Source of the DNA: Chryseobacterium balustinum
GTDB lineage: Bacteria; Bacteroidota; Bacteroidia; Flavobacteriales; Weeksellaceae
Assembly: GCF_900168205.1 (NCBI RefSeq)
Contig: NZ_FUZE01000014.1
Location: forward strand, 1 to 64,000
Direction of reading: 5' to 3'
DNA: 64,000 nucleotides
The notes beneath the pieces were generated by a model. The model had not been told where the DNA came from. It was given only the letters and a program-made list of their open reading frames with translations, and did no database searches. Positions 8,799-17,508 of the stretch are shown here, piece by piece (position 1 is the first letter of the stretch; every line of letters begins with the position of its first letter). The translations under genes and the position numbers were made by a program.

Positions 8799-9569
8799 AT
8801 GAAAATAGGATTATTAGGATTTGGGAAGGCAGGTAAAGCGGTAGCAAATGTTATTCTTCAGCACAAGGATTTTTCATTGGAGTGGGTTCTGAAGAAAACT
8901 GATACGCTGAATAAGCTTTCTGCAAAAGATATTCTTGGGATCTCAGCATCTGATGATGCAATGATCTATTCTCAAAGCAGCACGGACATTGAAACATTAC
9001 TTGAGGATCATCCTGTAGACTTTGTTATTGATTTTTCCAATGAAGAAAGCATTCATCTTTATGGCAAGTTCGCAGCCCGTAAAAAGATCAAGATCATCTC
9101 AGCCATTTCGCATTACGGAGAAAATGAGATCAAAGTTCTGAAAGAATTTGCAAGGGACACTGTGGTTTTTTGGTCACCGAATATTACGCTAGGCGTCAAC
9201 TACCTGTTGTTTGCGGCATCGCTGTTAAAAAATATAGCGCCTAGTGTTGATATTGAAGTGGTCGAAGAACACTTCAAAGCCAAATCCGGCGTGTCTGGAA
9301 CAGCAATGAAAATTGCGGAAACTTTGGATATAGAGACAGAAAGCATCAACTCTGTCAGGGCTGGCGGTATCGTTGGAAAACACGAAGTTATCTTTGGGTT
9401 TCCCTACCAGACCGTTCGGCTTGTCCACGAATCCATATCACGGGAAGCATTTGGAAGTGGTGCATTGTTTGTCGCTGAGAACCTTAAAGGCAAACTGAAG
9501 GGATTGTATAATTTTGAAGACATCCTGCGACCTTACTTTTTCGCTCAGACTCCAGATATGTTATCTTAA
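8799..9569 (+). CDS. Dihydrodipicolinate reductase-like oxidoreductase (DapB paralogue)
   Basis: About 256 residues from the ATG at 8799 (MKIGLLGFGKAGKAV), where the Rossmann GxGxxG motif begins. An in-frame ATG 29 codons upstream would add an Asn/Lys-rich leader with no family match. DapB features are VDFVIDFSN, the central EEHFKAK followed by SGTAMKIAE, and RAGGIVGKHEVIFGF with HESISREAFGSGAL. Compared with canonical DapB (HHRHKxDAPSGTA) the second His is Phe and the Asp-Ala-Pro before SGTA is missing. The catalytic His and Lys are kept, but the substrate loop differs. It is probably a paralogue with another substrate. It is transcribed away from the racemase operon and ends at a good terminator. 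Confidence 0.75.
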   Translation: MKIGLLGFGKAGKAVANVILQHKDFSLEWVLKKTDTLNKLSAKDILGISASDDAMIYSQSSTDIETLLEDHPVDFVIDFSNEESIHLYGKFAARKKIKIISAISHYGENEIKVLKEFARDTVVFWSPNITLGVNYLLFAASLLKNIAPSVDIEVVEEHFKAKSGVSGTAMKIAETLDIETESINSVRAGGIVGKHEVIFGFPYQTVRLVHESISREAFGSGALFVAENLKGKLKGLYNFEDILRPYFFAQTPDMLS

Positions 9570-9583
9570 AATATATCAATTGA

Positions 9584-9617
9584 AAAAATGCCATTCAAAT
9601 TTTGGAATGGCATTTTT
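9584..9617 (+). terminator. Rho-independent terminator after the DapB-like gene
   Basis: Thirteen-base perfect arms (AAAAATGCCATTC / GAATGGCATTTTT) with an 8-base loop and flanking A and T runs. It works for either strand and also lies just past the end of the leftward remnant at 9633-9779. Confidence 0.85.
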
Positions 9618-9632
9618 GAACTATATTTCAAT

Positions 9633-9779
9633 CTAGTTTTCAGAATTGTTTAAAAGTTTGACATTTTTCTCATTTAGCCTTTTTTCAAGCCAGCTTTTAA
9701 GCTGTAATTCATTCACTTTCTTTCCAGAGTAGATCATCACAAATTGGAGTCTTGCACTGTCCGTTTCGGGATTGAAGAT
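9633..9779 (-). pseudogene. C-terminal remnant of an unknown gene, abutting the LytTR gene
   Basis: Forty-eight codons ending in TAG encode a clean coding-like tail (SARLQFVMIYSGKKVNELQL and onward). The codon next to its left-hand neighbour's stop is in the same frame as the LytTR gene: the TGA of that gene at 9780-9782 is followed directly by this fragment with no start codon. The pattern QFVMIYSG...LKSWLEKRL faintly recalls the CobW C-terminal domain, but I would not assign it. The junction at 9779/9780 looks like the edge of a foreign or rearranged block. Confidence 0.5.
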
Positions 9780-10487
9780 TCAACTTAGCAGTTTATTGAT
9801 GTTATCTTTATAAGTTTGTCCGATTGGTATTTTGTGCATATCAACTAATATCCTGTTTCCTTCAATTTGTTTAATCTTATTTTTAGCAACTATAAAGGAT
9901 TTATGAGTTCTTATAAACTCTAATTTAGGAAGCAACTTTTCAAAATCTGAAATTTTTTGAGGGCTAACAATCATATCATTCTTTAAATAAACTTTGATAA
10001 AATGTCCATAAGCTTCAATAAATAATACATCTTCAAAATGAATTTGATGATGCTTTTTATCGCCTTTTAAGAAAATACTACCGGCATCTGCTTTGGTTTC
10101 AGTAGTTGATAAGGCCGGTATATCTTTCTTATTTTGAAGAGTAGAAATAGTTTTGTTAATCGCTTTTACAAATCGTTCAAAACTAAATGGTTTCAATAAA
10201 TAATCAGAAATATTGAGTTCATAACCTTCTAAAGCAAATTCTTTGTAGGCTGTGGTCACAATTATTTTAGGTGGATTGAGTAGTGTTTTTAAAAAATCGA
10301 AACCAGATAGTTTGGGCATGTTAATATCCAAAAACAACAAATCTACCGCATTTTCATTTAAAAACTGCATCGCTTCAAAGGCATTATAGCAATTTCCTTT
10401 CTTTTGCAGATGTGGTAAATTCTCACAATAGTTTTCAATAATACGATGTGCTATTGGCTCGTCATCAATGATTAAATAGTAAATCAT
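9780..10487 (-). CDS. LytTR-family response regulator
   Basis: A 235-residue regulator: receiver domain 1-120 with the acidic pair in IIDDEP (8-10), phospho-acceptor Asp54 in FLDINMP, and Lys99 in SDYLLKP; then a LytTR DNA-binding domain (~135-235) with GDKKHHQIHFEDVLFIEAYG and ELEFIRTHKSFIV-like blocks. The start ATG overlaps the stop of the upstream sensor kinase gene by 4 bases (ATGA), so the two are translationally coupled. It is clearly paralogous to the regulator at 15428-16120. LytTR regulators bind direct repeats; none was identified here by eye. Confidence 0.9.
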   Translation of the reverse strand: MIYYLIIDDEPIAHRIIENYCENLPHLQKKGNCYNAFEAMQFLNENAVDLLFLDINMPKLSGFDFLKTLLNPPKIIVTTAYKEFALEGYELNISDYLLKPFSFERFVKAINKTISTLQNKKDIPALSTTETKADAGSIFLKGDKKHHQIHFEDVLFIEAYGHFIKVYLKNDMIVSPQKISDFEKLLPKLEFIRTHKSFIVAKNKIKQIEGNRILVDMHKIPIGQTYKDNINKLLS

Positions 10488-11608
10488 ACTGTTTCTATTT
10501 TAAGCGTAAATTTATATATATCATCCTTAACCTCAATTTGAATTTGGTGTTTATTGGGATATAATAACTTTAAACGTTGTTTTAAATTATCTATTCCAAT
10601 ACCAACTGTCGTATTGGCTTCTCGTTCTTCAAAATTATTTTCTATGTCAAAATGAATAATGTCGTTCATACTTCTCATATTAATATGGATAAAAGCATCT
10701 TCTGTCAAACTTTCCACGCCGTGTTTAAATGCGTTTTCTAAAGGAATAATGAATAGTAATGGAGCAATTTGATAATCGGTATCCTGAGAATGATTAAAAA
10801 CAATATCAACTGTTTTTTGATACCGTATTTTATGTAATTCAATGTAGTTCTTTAGATATTCTATTTCATCCTTTAATGGCACCAAATCTTCTTTTCCCAT
10901 ATAAATGGTATAACGCATGATGTCAGATAATTTTAAAACAACATTTGGTGCGTCATCTGATTTTTCGATTATTAAACCATACAGATTATTTAAGGTATTG
11001 AAAAAAAAGTGTGGATTAATCTGGCTTTTCAATAAAGACAATTCTGCTTTTGATTTTTTTGCTTCGAGAGTTTTTAACCATTTCCATTGCTGATAGAACC
11101 ACATTAGCAGCAAAACAAAAAAAGGAACGGTCAAGATGATTTTAATTTCTTTTTCTTGCTGGAGGTAGCGATTTACATCATCAATATAAACTCTGATGTA
11201 ATAGAAATACCCAAAAGCTAAAATGTAAAACCCAATGATAATCAATGCGTATTTCTTAAAATAGGAAGGTGCTATAATGGAAAAAAAATAGAGCCCAATA
11301 CTTATTAATCCCGCAAAGGTTAGAGGATTGTCGGCTATTTTGGAATTTATATCATTGATAATTATAGCTAAAAAAATAAAAATCAATACAATTAACTTTA
11401 GACTAATTGTTTTATGCTGTTTTAAAAACGAAAAATAATGAATGGGCAGAGAGATTAGCATCCAGCTAAAAATAAAGCTCAACGTATTTGCCAATACAGC
11501 TGAATTGTCAATATAAATAAAATCAAAATACAATAAAATAATGACTAATACCCGATGAATTAGCAATCCGTATAAGAAGGCTTTGTATTTTTTGAGAAAT
11601 GCAATCAT
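10484..11608 (-). CDS. LytS-type sensor histidine kinase
   Basis: A 374-residue membrane kinase. About five or six hydrophobic segments fill residues 10-175. The His_kinase domain follows with His200 in LLKSQINPHFFFNTLNNLYGL, and a HATPase_c domain with LENAFKHGV and GIGIDNLKQRLKLLYP. It lacks a separate periplasmic sensor domain, so it may sense membrane state or a small hydrophobic signal. It precedes its LytTR partner with a 4-base overlap. The S41 peptidase gene starts 208 bp away on the opposite strand and is the likeliest target. Confidence 0.9.
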   Translation of the reverse strand: MIAFLKKYKAFLYGLLIHRVLVIILLYFDFIYIDNSAVLANTLSFIFSWMLISLPIHYFSFLKQHKTISLKLIVLIFIFLAIIINDINSKIADNPLTFAGLISIGLYFFSIIAPSYFKKYALIIIGFYILAFGYFYYIRVYIDDVNRYLQQEKEIKIILTVPFFVLLLMWFYQQWKWLKTLEAKKSKAELSLLKSQINPHFFFNTLNNLYGLIIEKSDDAPNVVLKLSDIMRYTIYMGKEDLVPLKDEIEYLKNYIELHKIRYQKTVDIVFNHSQDTDYQIAPLLFIIPLENAFKHGVESLTEDAFIHINMRSMNDIIHFDIENNFEEREANTTVGIGIDNLKQRLKLLYPNKHQIQIEVKDDIYKFTLKIETV

Positions 11609-11816
11609 AAGTCAAAATTAGCGATAATTGACCTTTTTCAACAGCAATAGGCACCAACTTACTCAAAAGTAGCACAAACAATATTTCTTTCTGCATCAAT
11701 TTGATTTGTGTACACCAATCAATTGTCTGTGGTGATTGCGAACATGTTTATGATTAATATTTTAAAGCGTTTTCGTTTACTTATATGTTTGCTCAAAATT
11801 TAAACATTAGAATATT

Positions 11817-13076
11817 ATGAAAGTCTATTTTAAAACGATGCTATTAATGCTATTATTAATCCTACAAAACCTACAGAATGCAAAAGCACAAGAGAAAAAC
11901 TCATTGCAAACAAAAGAAAAAAGGGAGATTATAACTTCAATAAAAACGCATCTTGCGGAATCCTATATCGATTTAGATTTATCCAAAAAAATGATAACTG
12001 AGCTGGATAAGAATTTGAAATCTAAAACGTATGACAAAATCACCAGTCCAGCTGAATTTTCTAAAAAACTAACCGAAGATTTGCAAAGTGTGAGTAAGGA
12101 TTTACACCTTAAAGTTCAATTTGAACCAGAGCGTATTGCCCAAGGAAAGCTTGTTGTTTCGGAAGAAAAGAAATTGGAAGCAGAGAAAAAAATGGGTATG
12201 CAAATGGCCGAAATTAATTACGGATTTACAGAAGCAAAAATATTGGACGGAAATATAGGTTACTTAAATTTACGAATGTTTTCAGATGTAAAATATGCTG
12301 AAGAAACCGCAACAGCTACGATGAACTTTCTAAGCAATACCAAAGCAATTATTATTGATTTACGCACAAATGGAGGAGGTGTTCCAAGTATGATGCAATT
12401 ATTATCAAGCTATTTCTTTGATGAAACACCTGTTTTATTAAGTGATTTCTATGAACGAAAAACAGACACAAAAACCCAATTGTATTCGCTTGCAAATGTG
12501 AATGGAAAACGAAGCTCGAACAAACCAATTTACATTTTAACGAGCAAGCAAACATTTTCTGCAGCAGAAGCCTTTGCTTACACTTTAAAAAATCTAAATA
12601 AAGCTATTGTAGTAGGTGAAGTTACTAAGGGCGGTGCTAATAGAACAAAACGAATTAATATAAACGAGGAATTTACAATATCAGTGCCTTACATCCAATC
12701 CATTCATCCAATTACAAAAACAAACTGGGAAGGAAAAGGTGTACACCCAAATATTAATACAAATGAGAATGAAGCTTTTGTATATGCATACATTGATGCG
12801 ATTAATAAAACTAACATAAAAAATATAGAGGCTATTTTAAACAAAATTGGTTACGCCTTTTTGAAAGAAAAATCCGTTGATAATGCGATAATAGTATTTC
12901 AGGAAAACGCAAAATTATCTCCAAATAATGCAAACAATTGGGATAGTCTGGGTGAAGCATATTTCATAAACGGCGATAAAGAAAATGCATTAAAATCATA
13001 TCAGAAAGCTTTAGCGTTAGACCCAAATTCAGAATCGGCAAAAGCAATGATTCAGAAATTAGAAACCATTAAATAA
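11817..13076 (+). CDS. Exported S41 (IRBP/CtpA-like) peptidase with C-terminal TPR
   Basis: A 419-residue secreted protein: signal peptide (1-24, ending NAKAQ), an N-terminal IRBP-type helical domain, then the S41 core with NIGYLNLRMF, IIIDLRTNGGG (178-188), the catalytic Ser248 in TFSAAEAFAY and Lys271 in VVGEVTKGG. No PDZ domain is seen, as is usual for the IRBP-like branch. Residues ~340-415 form two TPR repeats (NNWDSLGEAYFINGDKENAL). It lies between two LytS/LytTR pairs and is divergent from the first. The gene is monocistronic. The substrate is unknown. Confidence 0.85.
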   Translation: MKVYFKTMLLMLLLILQNLQNAKAQEKNSLQTKEKREIITSIKTHLAESYIDLDLSKKMITELDKNLKSKTYDKITSPAEFSKKLTEDLQSVSKDLHLKVQFEPERIAQGKLVVSEEKKLEAEKKMGMQMAEINYGFTEAKILDGNIGYLNLRMFSDVKYAEETATATMNFLSNTKAIIIDLRTNGGGVPSMMQLLSSYFFDETPVLLSDFYERKTDTKTQLYSLANVNGKRSSNKPIYILTSKQTFSAAEAFAYTLKNLNKAIVVGEVTKGGANRTKRININEEFTISVPYIQSIHPITKTNWEGKGVHPNINTNENEAFVYAYIDAINKTNIKNIEAILNKIGYAFLKEKSVDNAIIVFQENAKLSPNNANNWDSLGEAYFINGDKENALKSYQKALALDPNSESAKAMIQKLETIK

Positions 13077-13247
13077 AAAAATGGGTAGTAGTTTAGTTTG
13101 CGTTGCGTGCTACGAATGCAACGGAAACTCATTTTAAGGTTTAACTGGTCTAAGATAAATCAATGCCAAGAGCAAAAAAACACCTGCAATGCAAGCACAA
13201 TTAGATTGAATAGGGCTTTTTGGAGATTTAATATAAAGAGGTTCATT

Positions 13248-14421
13248 CTATATCTCTTTCTTTTCTCCATTATGCAAAACTCTGTAATATTTATTTCCTT
13301 CAATCAACAGACCTTCTGATTTTTGGTTGGGAATACTTTTAGAGTAATCTTTTGGGTGTTTTACATCAATTCCTATTACTTTTTCTTTGTATTTTCTATT
13401 GACTTTTGATTGTAGTGTATGCCCAACAACGATTGATTTTGCACTGAATTTATTTAATCCTCGTTCTACTTCTTCCTGGGTCAAATTATCTTTAAAATAA
13501 CCTCTGTACCATGCAATTCCTTTGTGAGAAGAAATTAACAATTGCTCCAAATTTTTCTGCGGATTCGGATAGTAAGGTTTATAATAATTGCTACGAATAA
13601 TTTGATTGATTTCGTCCAAATTTGTTTTGTAACCTGCTAAATCTGGATGTATTCCACCGTGGGCAAAGAGAATTTCGTTGATTTTTTCAATTGAATTTTT
13701 GCTCGACATCCATCTTCCAAGAAATGAATTGGTACTATACAATTCGGTTTGTTGCTTTTTTAAAATAGAAGCAACGTGATAATATTTGAGCGAAGTATTT
13801 TCAAAATTTCCCTGCATATTTTTCAATTCGTGGTTTCCCAAAATGTAATGAACATTTCCGCCTTTTTCTTTTGCTTCTTGTTCCAATTTGTAAATAAACC
13901 AAAGGACTTGCGTGGTTGAAAAATCCCTGTCCACAAAATCTCCGAGCAAAACAAGATGCCCATTTCCGAATGTCCAATTTAGCTTATTGTCAACGACTTT
14001 ATTGGTAATCAAAAAATCTCGAAAGGTTTTAAAACCGCTTTCAATATCAGAAATAGCTAAAATTTTAGCGTTGTCGTCGTAAGTGTTTTTCGGAATTTCG
14101 ATTTTGTTGTTGATGGTAAATTCAAAACGGGTAGAATCTAATGGGAAATAACAAGACACAGGAATTTTTGAATCCAAAGGATAATCTTTCTGGTCTAAAT
14201 AAAATCCGTCATCTTGATTTCCTCTAACGTAATTTACAGTTACAACGCTTTCATTTTTATCAAAAATATATGGGCCATCTTTATCCCAATTCATCATTTC
14301 AGGATTTTCTGCATACCGAAAACTTGCATCGTGATACAACCCAAAATGAGATTGCTAAAACACCAAATATCAGAAAGGTAATTACAATATGTTTTAAATA
14401 TCTAAAAATTCGTTTTTTCAT
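13248..14421 (-). pseudogene. Membrane-anchored calcineurin-like phosphoesterase, frameshifted near the N-terminus
   Basis: The main frame (13248-14339) has the metallophosphoesterase motifs: LAISDIESG (D-x-E, where most have D-x-H), LLGDFVDRD (GDxxDR), LGNHE, FAHGG and VVGHT. It has no good start. A second frame from the ATG at 14421 supplies the missing start: MKKRIFRYLKHIVITFLIFG, one membrane segment, running to about 14350. Removing one G from the GGG near 14347-14349 joins them as ISFWLYHDASFRYAENPEMM. The intact product would be about 390 residues, anchored by its N-terminus with the enzyme outside the membrane. Expression therefore depends on whether the extra G is real. Confidence 0.75.
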
Positions 14422-14624
14422 TTTCTTTAATTTTAATTTCAGCAAACCTAAAATAGCTGATTTCGTTTTCAAAACCTTTGTGACAAAAGACTTCTGCAAT
14501 TGGACAAACAGTATTTGCATCAACTCAAATTGCTTTTATCACTCATTTTCATAGATTCAAAACGCTGTAAGGGTTGTTTGTCAACGTTATTGCGGTGGGC
14601 AATTTATAGTTGTAATATTGCAGT

Positions 14625-15431
14625 ATGATGATTCTGAAAAAAAATAATAAATGGATTGTGATTGCGCTTTTATTAATGGCAATTGTTCCTGTAATAATCA
14701 CGGTTTATGAAGTGATTTTTAAGGGAGATAAATCCGTTATGTTTTTAGGAAATTACCATCCAAATGTCGTATTTCTTGTTGTTTTTTATTACTTGTTTCT
14801 ATTTGGTTTGGGTGTTTTTTGGCTAGTTCGTCAGATTATTTTTATTTCCAAACTGAAAAATGAAAAAACCAAAGCCGAATTAATGCTTTTAAAAAGCCAG
14901 GTCAGTCCGCATTTCTTTTTCAACATGCTCAACAATTTGTATGGTTTGGTAGCAAAAGACCCTCAAAAAGCACAAGGATTGATATTGAAACTTTCAGATA
15001 TGATGCGTTATAGCATTTATGAAGGCGAAAAAGAAACAGTAAAGATTCAGGAAGAAATTGATTTTTTGAAAAACTATGTCGAACTCCACAAAATGCGTTA
15101 CCATAAACTGATAAGCGTTGATTTTCATTGTAATATTGATAAAAATCTAAAAGTTGCTCCCTTGTTGTTTATCATCCTTTTAGAAAATGCCTTCAAACAC
15201 GGAGTTGAAAATTTGAGAGAGAATGCATATATAAAAATAAGTTTGGCCACTTCTAAAAACGAAATCTTTTTTTCGATTGAAAACAATTTTGAAAAAACTG
15301 AAAATCAATACGGAATTGGCTTGAAAAATCTGAAAAGAAGATTAGAATTAATTTACCCTAATCAGCACGAATTGACTTTTTCGGAAACAGAAAATGTATA
15401 TCAAGCCCAACTAATTCTGAAACAATTATGA
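14625..15431 (+). CDS. LytS-type sensor histidine kinase (two membrane segments)
   Basis: A 268-residue kinase, about 100 residues shorter than its relative at 10484-11608 because it has only two membrane segments (11-30 and 48-68). His96 lies in LLKSQVSPHFFFNMLNNLYGL, and the ATPase domain has LENAFKHGVENL and GIGLKNLKRRLELIYPNQHE. These blocks are nearly the same as in the other kinase. The stop overlaps the start of the regulator gene by 4 bases. It is divergent from the phosphoesterase gene, mirroring the first pair and the peptidase gene. Confidence 0.9.
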   Translation: MMILKKNNKWIVIALLLMAIVPVIITVYEVIFKGDKSVMFLGNYHPNVVFLVVFYYLFLFGLGVFWLVRQIIFISKLKNEKTKAELMLLKSQVSPHFFFNMLNNLYGLVAKDPQKAQGLILKLSDMMRYSIYEGEKETVKIQEEIDFLKNYVELHKMRYHKLISVDFHCNIDKNLKVAPLLFIILLENAFKHGVENLRENAYIKISLATSKNEIFFSIENNFEKTENQYGIGLKNLKRRLELIYPNQHELTFSETENVYQAQLILKQL

Positions 15432-16120
15432 TAAGCTATTTAATTATCGATGACGAACCTATTGCCCACGACATCATTAAAGGATATTGCGATTTATTGC
15501 CGAATATGCAGTTGATGAAAAACTGTTATGATGCTTTGGAAGCATTTGATTATCTGAGTAAAAACAAAGTAGATTTAATTTTTTTAGATTTGAACATGCC
15601 TGTTTTGAAAGGTTTTGAATTTCTGAAAACATTGCAAAATCTACCAAAAGTAATTGTAACAACTGCTTACAACGAATTTGCTTTGGAAGGATACGAACAC
15701 AATATTTCAGATTATTTGCTCAAACCTTTTGGTTTTGAACGATTTTTAAAAGCTGTAAATAAAGCGATAGGTTCTGTTGATCAAAAGGTTGTAACTAATG
15801 AAAAAAGTGAGGCTTCTAACCGCATTTTTGTCCAAAGCAATAAAAAACACATTCAACTGGAAACAGAAAATATTTTATACATCGAAGCAACAGGAAACTA
15901 CATCAAAATAGTAACCACGACCGAAACAATTACCATTCGTGAAAAATTTTCTACTTTTTTAGAACAATTGCCCAAAAATGATTTTGTGCAAGTTCATAAA
16001 TCTTTTGCAGTTGCTCCGAAGCAGATTAATAGTGTTGAAGGAAACATTATATTTATTTCGAATTACCAAATTCCTATTGGCAAACTTTATAAGATGAATA
16101 TTGTGAAATTGTTAAAGTAG
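15428..16120 (+). CDS. LytTR-family response regulator
   Basis: A 230-residue regulator with receiver residues in IIDDEP (8-10), phospho-acceptor Asp54 in FLDLNMP and the conserved Lys in SDYLLKP, then a LytTR domain (~130-230) with FVQVHKSFAVAPKQINSVEG. It is co-translated with the kinase gene just upstream. Strong similarity to the regulator at 9780-10487, including the C-terminal QIPIG...YK end, shows an old duplication of the whole two-component pair. Confidence 0.9.
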   Translation: MISYLIIDDEPIAHDIIKGYCDLLPNMQLMKNCYDALEAFDYLSKNKVDLIFLDLNMPVLKGFEFLKTLQNLPKVIVTTAYNEFALEGYEHNISDYLLKPFGFERFLKAVNKAIGSVDQKVVTNEKSEASNRIFVQSNKKHIQLETENILYIEATGNYIKIVTTTETITIREKFSTFLEQLPKNDFVQVHKSFAVAPKQINSVEGNIIFISNYQIPIGKLYKMNIVKLLK

Positions 16121-16425
16121 TTTATCTAGCCAATTTAAGGTCAACAAAACCAAGTAAGGTAATAATTATTATTGGAATTCCTATATTTTAGTATCAAAAA
16201 GTTATAATAAACCAAAAGAGAAAAAATACTAATTTTTTATATCTATAAAAAAAGAGACAACTAATAAATAGTTGTCTCATTAAGTGACTTGACAGGACTC
16301 TATTCAAACCATTTATTGGCAGATATAGATAATATTTTAAAGGTATTAAATGATATTTAAGTTATAATTAGATTTACTAAAATCAATCCAAAATTATATA
16401 ATTGTATTGGAAATTTTTCTCATAA
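16121..16425. other. A+T-rich intergenic region with one hairpin
   Basis: The stretch between the regulator stop and the broken AraC gene contains the terminator-like hairpin at 16254-16278 and no coding remnant that I can see on either strand. Confidence 0.4.
16254..16278. terminator. Inverted repeat, probable terminator
   Basis: Perfect 10-base arms GAGACAACTA / TAGTTGTCTC with a 5-base loop. A run of seven A precedes it, so it is a canonical terminator for leftward transcription; rightward it has only ATTAAG. It lies 130 bp after the second LytTR gene. Confidence 0.65.
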
Positions 16426-16867
16426 ATACATTTCAGTCAGGATGTTCTGGTATCACAGATAGAATTGTTATTAAATTACAGCAATCGTTTTTACAACAGA
16501 CAATTTTTGACGAGGAAAGCAATCAATCACGATATCATCACTTCTATGGATAACCTTTTAAACAACTATTTTGAAGAAGAAAACAGTCTGAAAAACGGTT
16601 TACCCTCCGTGAAATATATCAGTACGGAATTAAAGCTATCACAACGCTATTTGAGCGATATGTTAAGTTCATTGACAGGGTTAAACACCCAACAATACAT
16701 TCAGAATGCAGTTATAGAAAAAGCGAAAGAAAAATTATCGACGACGAGTCTTTCCGTTTCGGAAATTGCTTACGAACTGGGCTTTGAACATTCACAATCG
16801 TTCAGCAAACTTTTCAAGATTTAAGACCAATGTTTCACCTTTGGAGTACAGAAAGACGTTTAACTAA
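16426..16867 (+). pseudogene. AraC-family regulator, truncated and frameshifted
   Basis: The frame is open only from about 16426 and starts in the middle of the protein: FSQDVLVSQIELLLNYSNRF. This matches residues ~160-175 of the AraC protein at 1941-2861 (FSQEILLAQLELLLSYVNRF). The cupin domain is gone. The DNA-binding domain is kept up to SKLFKI, where an extra T (ATTT) causes a stop; the next frame continues KTNVSPLEYRKTFN and a stop at 16865. Restored, it is the C-terminal half of a close paralogue. Non-functional as it stands. Confidence 0.8.
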
Positions 16868-16951
16868 AAAGTTAACAAATTATTTACTATTCTTCACTTT
16901 CAAATTTTATCAAATTGTTGAGTAAAGAAACTTATCGTCTGAAGTATTCTG

Positions 16952-17344
16952 TTAGCCCATTGGCGTGCATATCTCAATGAGAAATCCGTCAATGTCACGG
17001 ACATAGGCTACAATTTGTCCCCACGGTTTTGTTGTAGGATGTTCAACAATTGTTGCTCCTGCATTTACAGCTGTCAAAAATGTTTCTTCTACATTGTCTG
17101 TGGTGAAACCAATTTCAATTCCAAATGGTTTAGCTGTCAAATTACTTTCTGTAAAGCCTTCCTTTAAATTTGATTTGGCTAACGTCATCGAAGCAAACGA
17201 AAGCGTTGTCTCTCCAACCAAAAGTTCGCCATAGTCATTGTCAGGCGTTACAAATTTTCTTGTAAATCCAAATGCGTTTTCGTAAAATTCTATTGATTTT
17301 TTTACGTCTTGTACGTATAGGATGGTATAAGCAAATTTTATCAT
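16952..17344 (-). CDS. VOC-family (glyoxalase/bleomycin-resistance-like) protein
   Basis: A 130-residue single VOC repeat pair: FAYTILYVQDVKKSIEFYEN at the start and YVRDIDGFLIEICTPMG at the end, the usual beta-alpha-beta-beta-beta modules. The terminal Glu in LIEICTP is the common metal ligand. Such small VOC proteins are dioxygenases, glyoxalases or antibiotic-binding proteins. Nothing in the sequence picks one. It stands alone between the AraC pseudogene and the racemase gene. Confidence 0.85.
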   Translation of the reverse strand: MIKFAYTILYVQDVKKSIEFYENAFGFTRKFVTPDNDYGELLVGETTLSFASMTLAKSNLKEGFTESNLTAKPFGIEIGFTTDNVEETFLTAVNAGATIVEHPTTKPWGQIVAYVRDIDGFLIEICTPMG

Positions 17345-17508
17345 CTAATTAATTGTCTGTTTTGTTAATTATTATTTCATGTGTGAGTTTTTTGGTAACA
17401 GGGTAGTAGGATAACATTTCGGAGGTCTACTTTTACAAGCAAAATAAGATTCCCAAGTATTCAGTTTATTACACATAATCTGCTTTTTTGGCAAAACTCG
17501 TATGTTTA

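Noticed and set aside
13098..13319. Small rightward frame after the S41 peptidase gene
   Set aside because: Overlaps the end of the phosphoesterase gene, has no family match and biased, non-coding-like composition.
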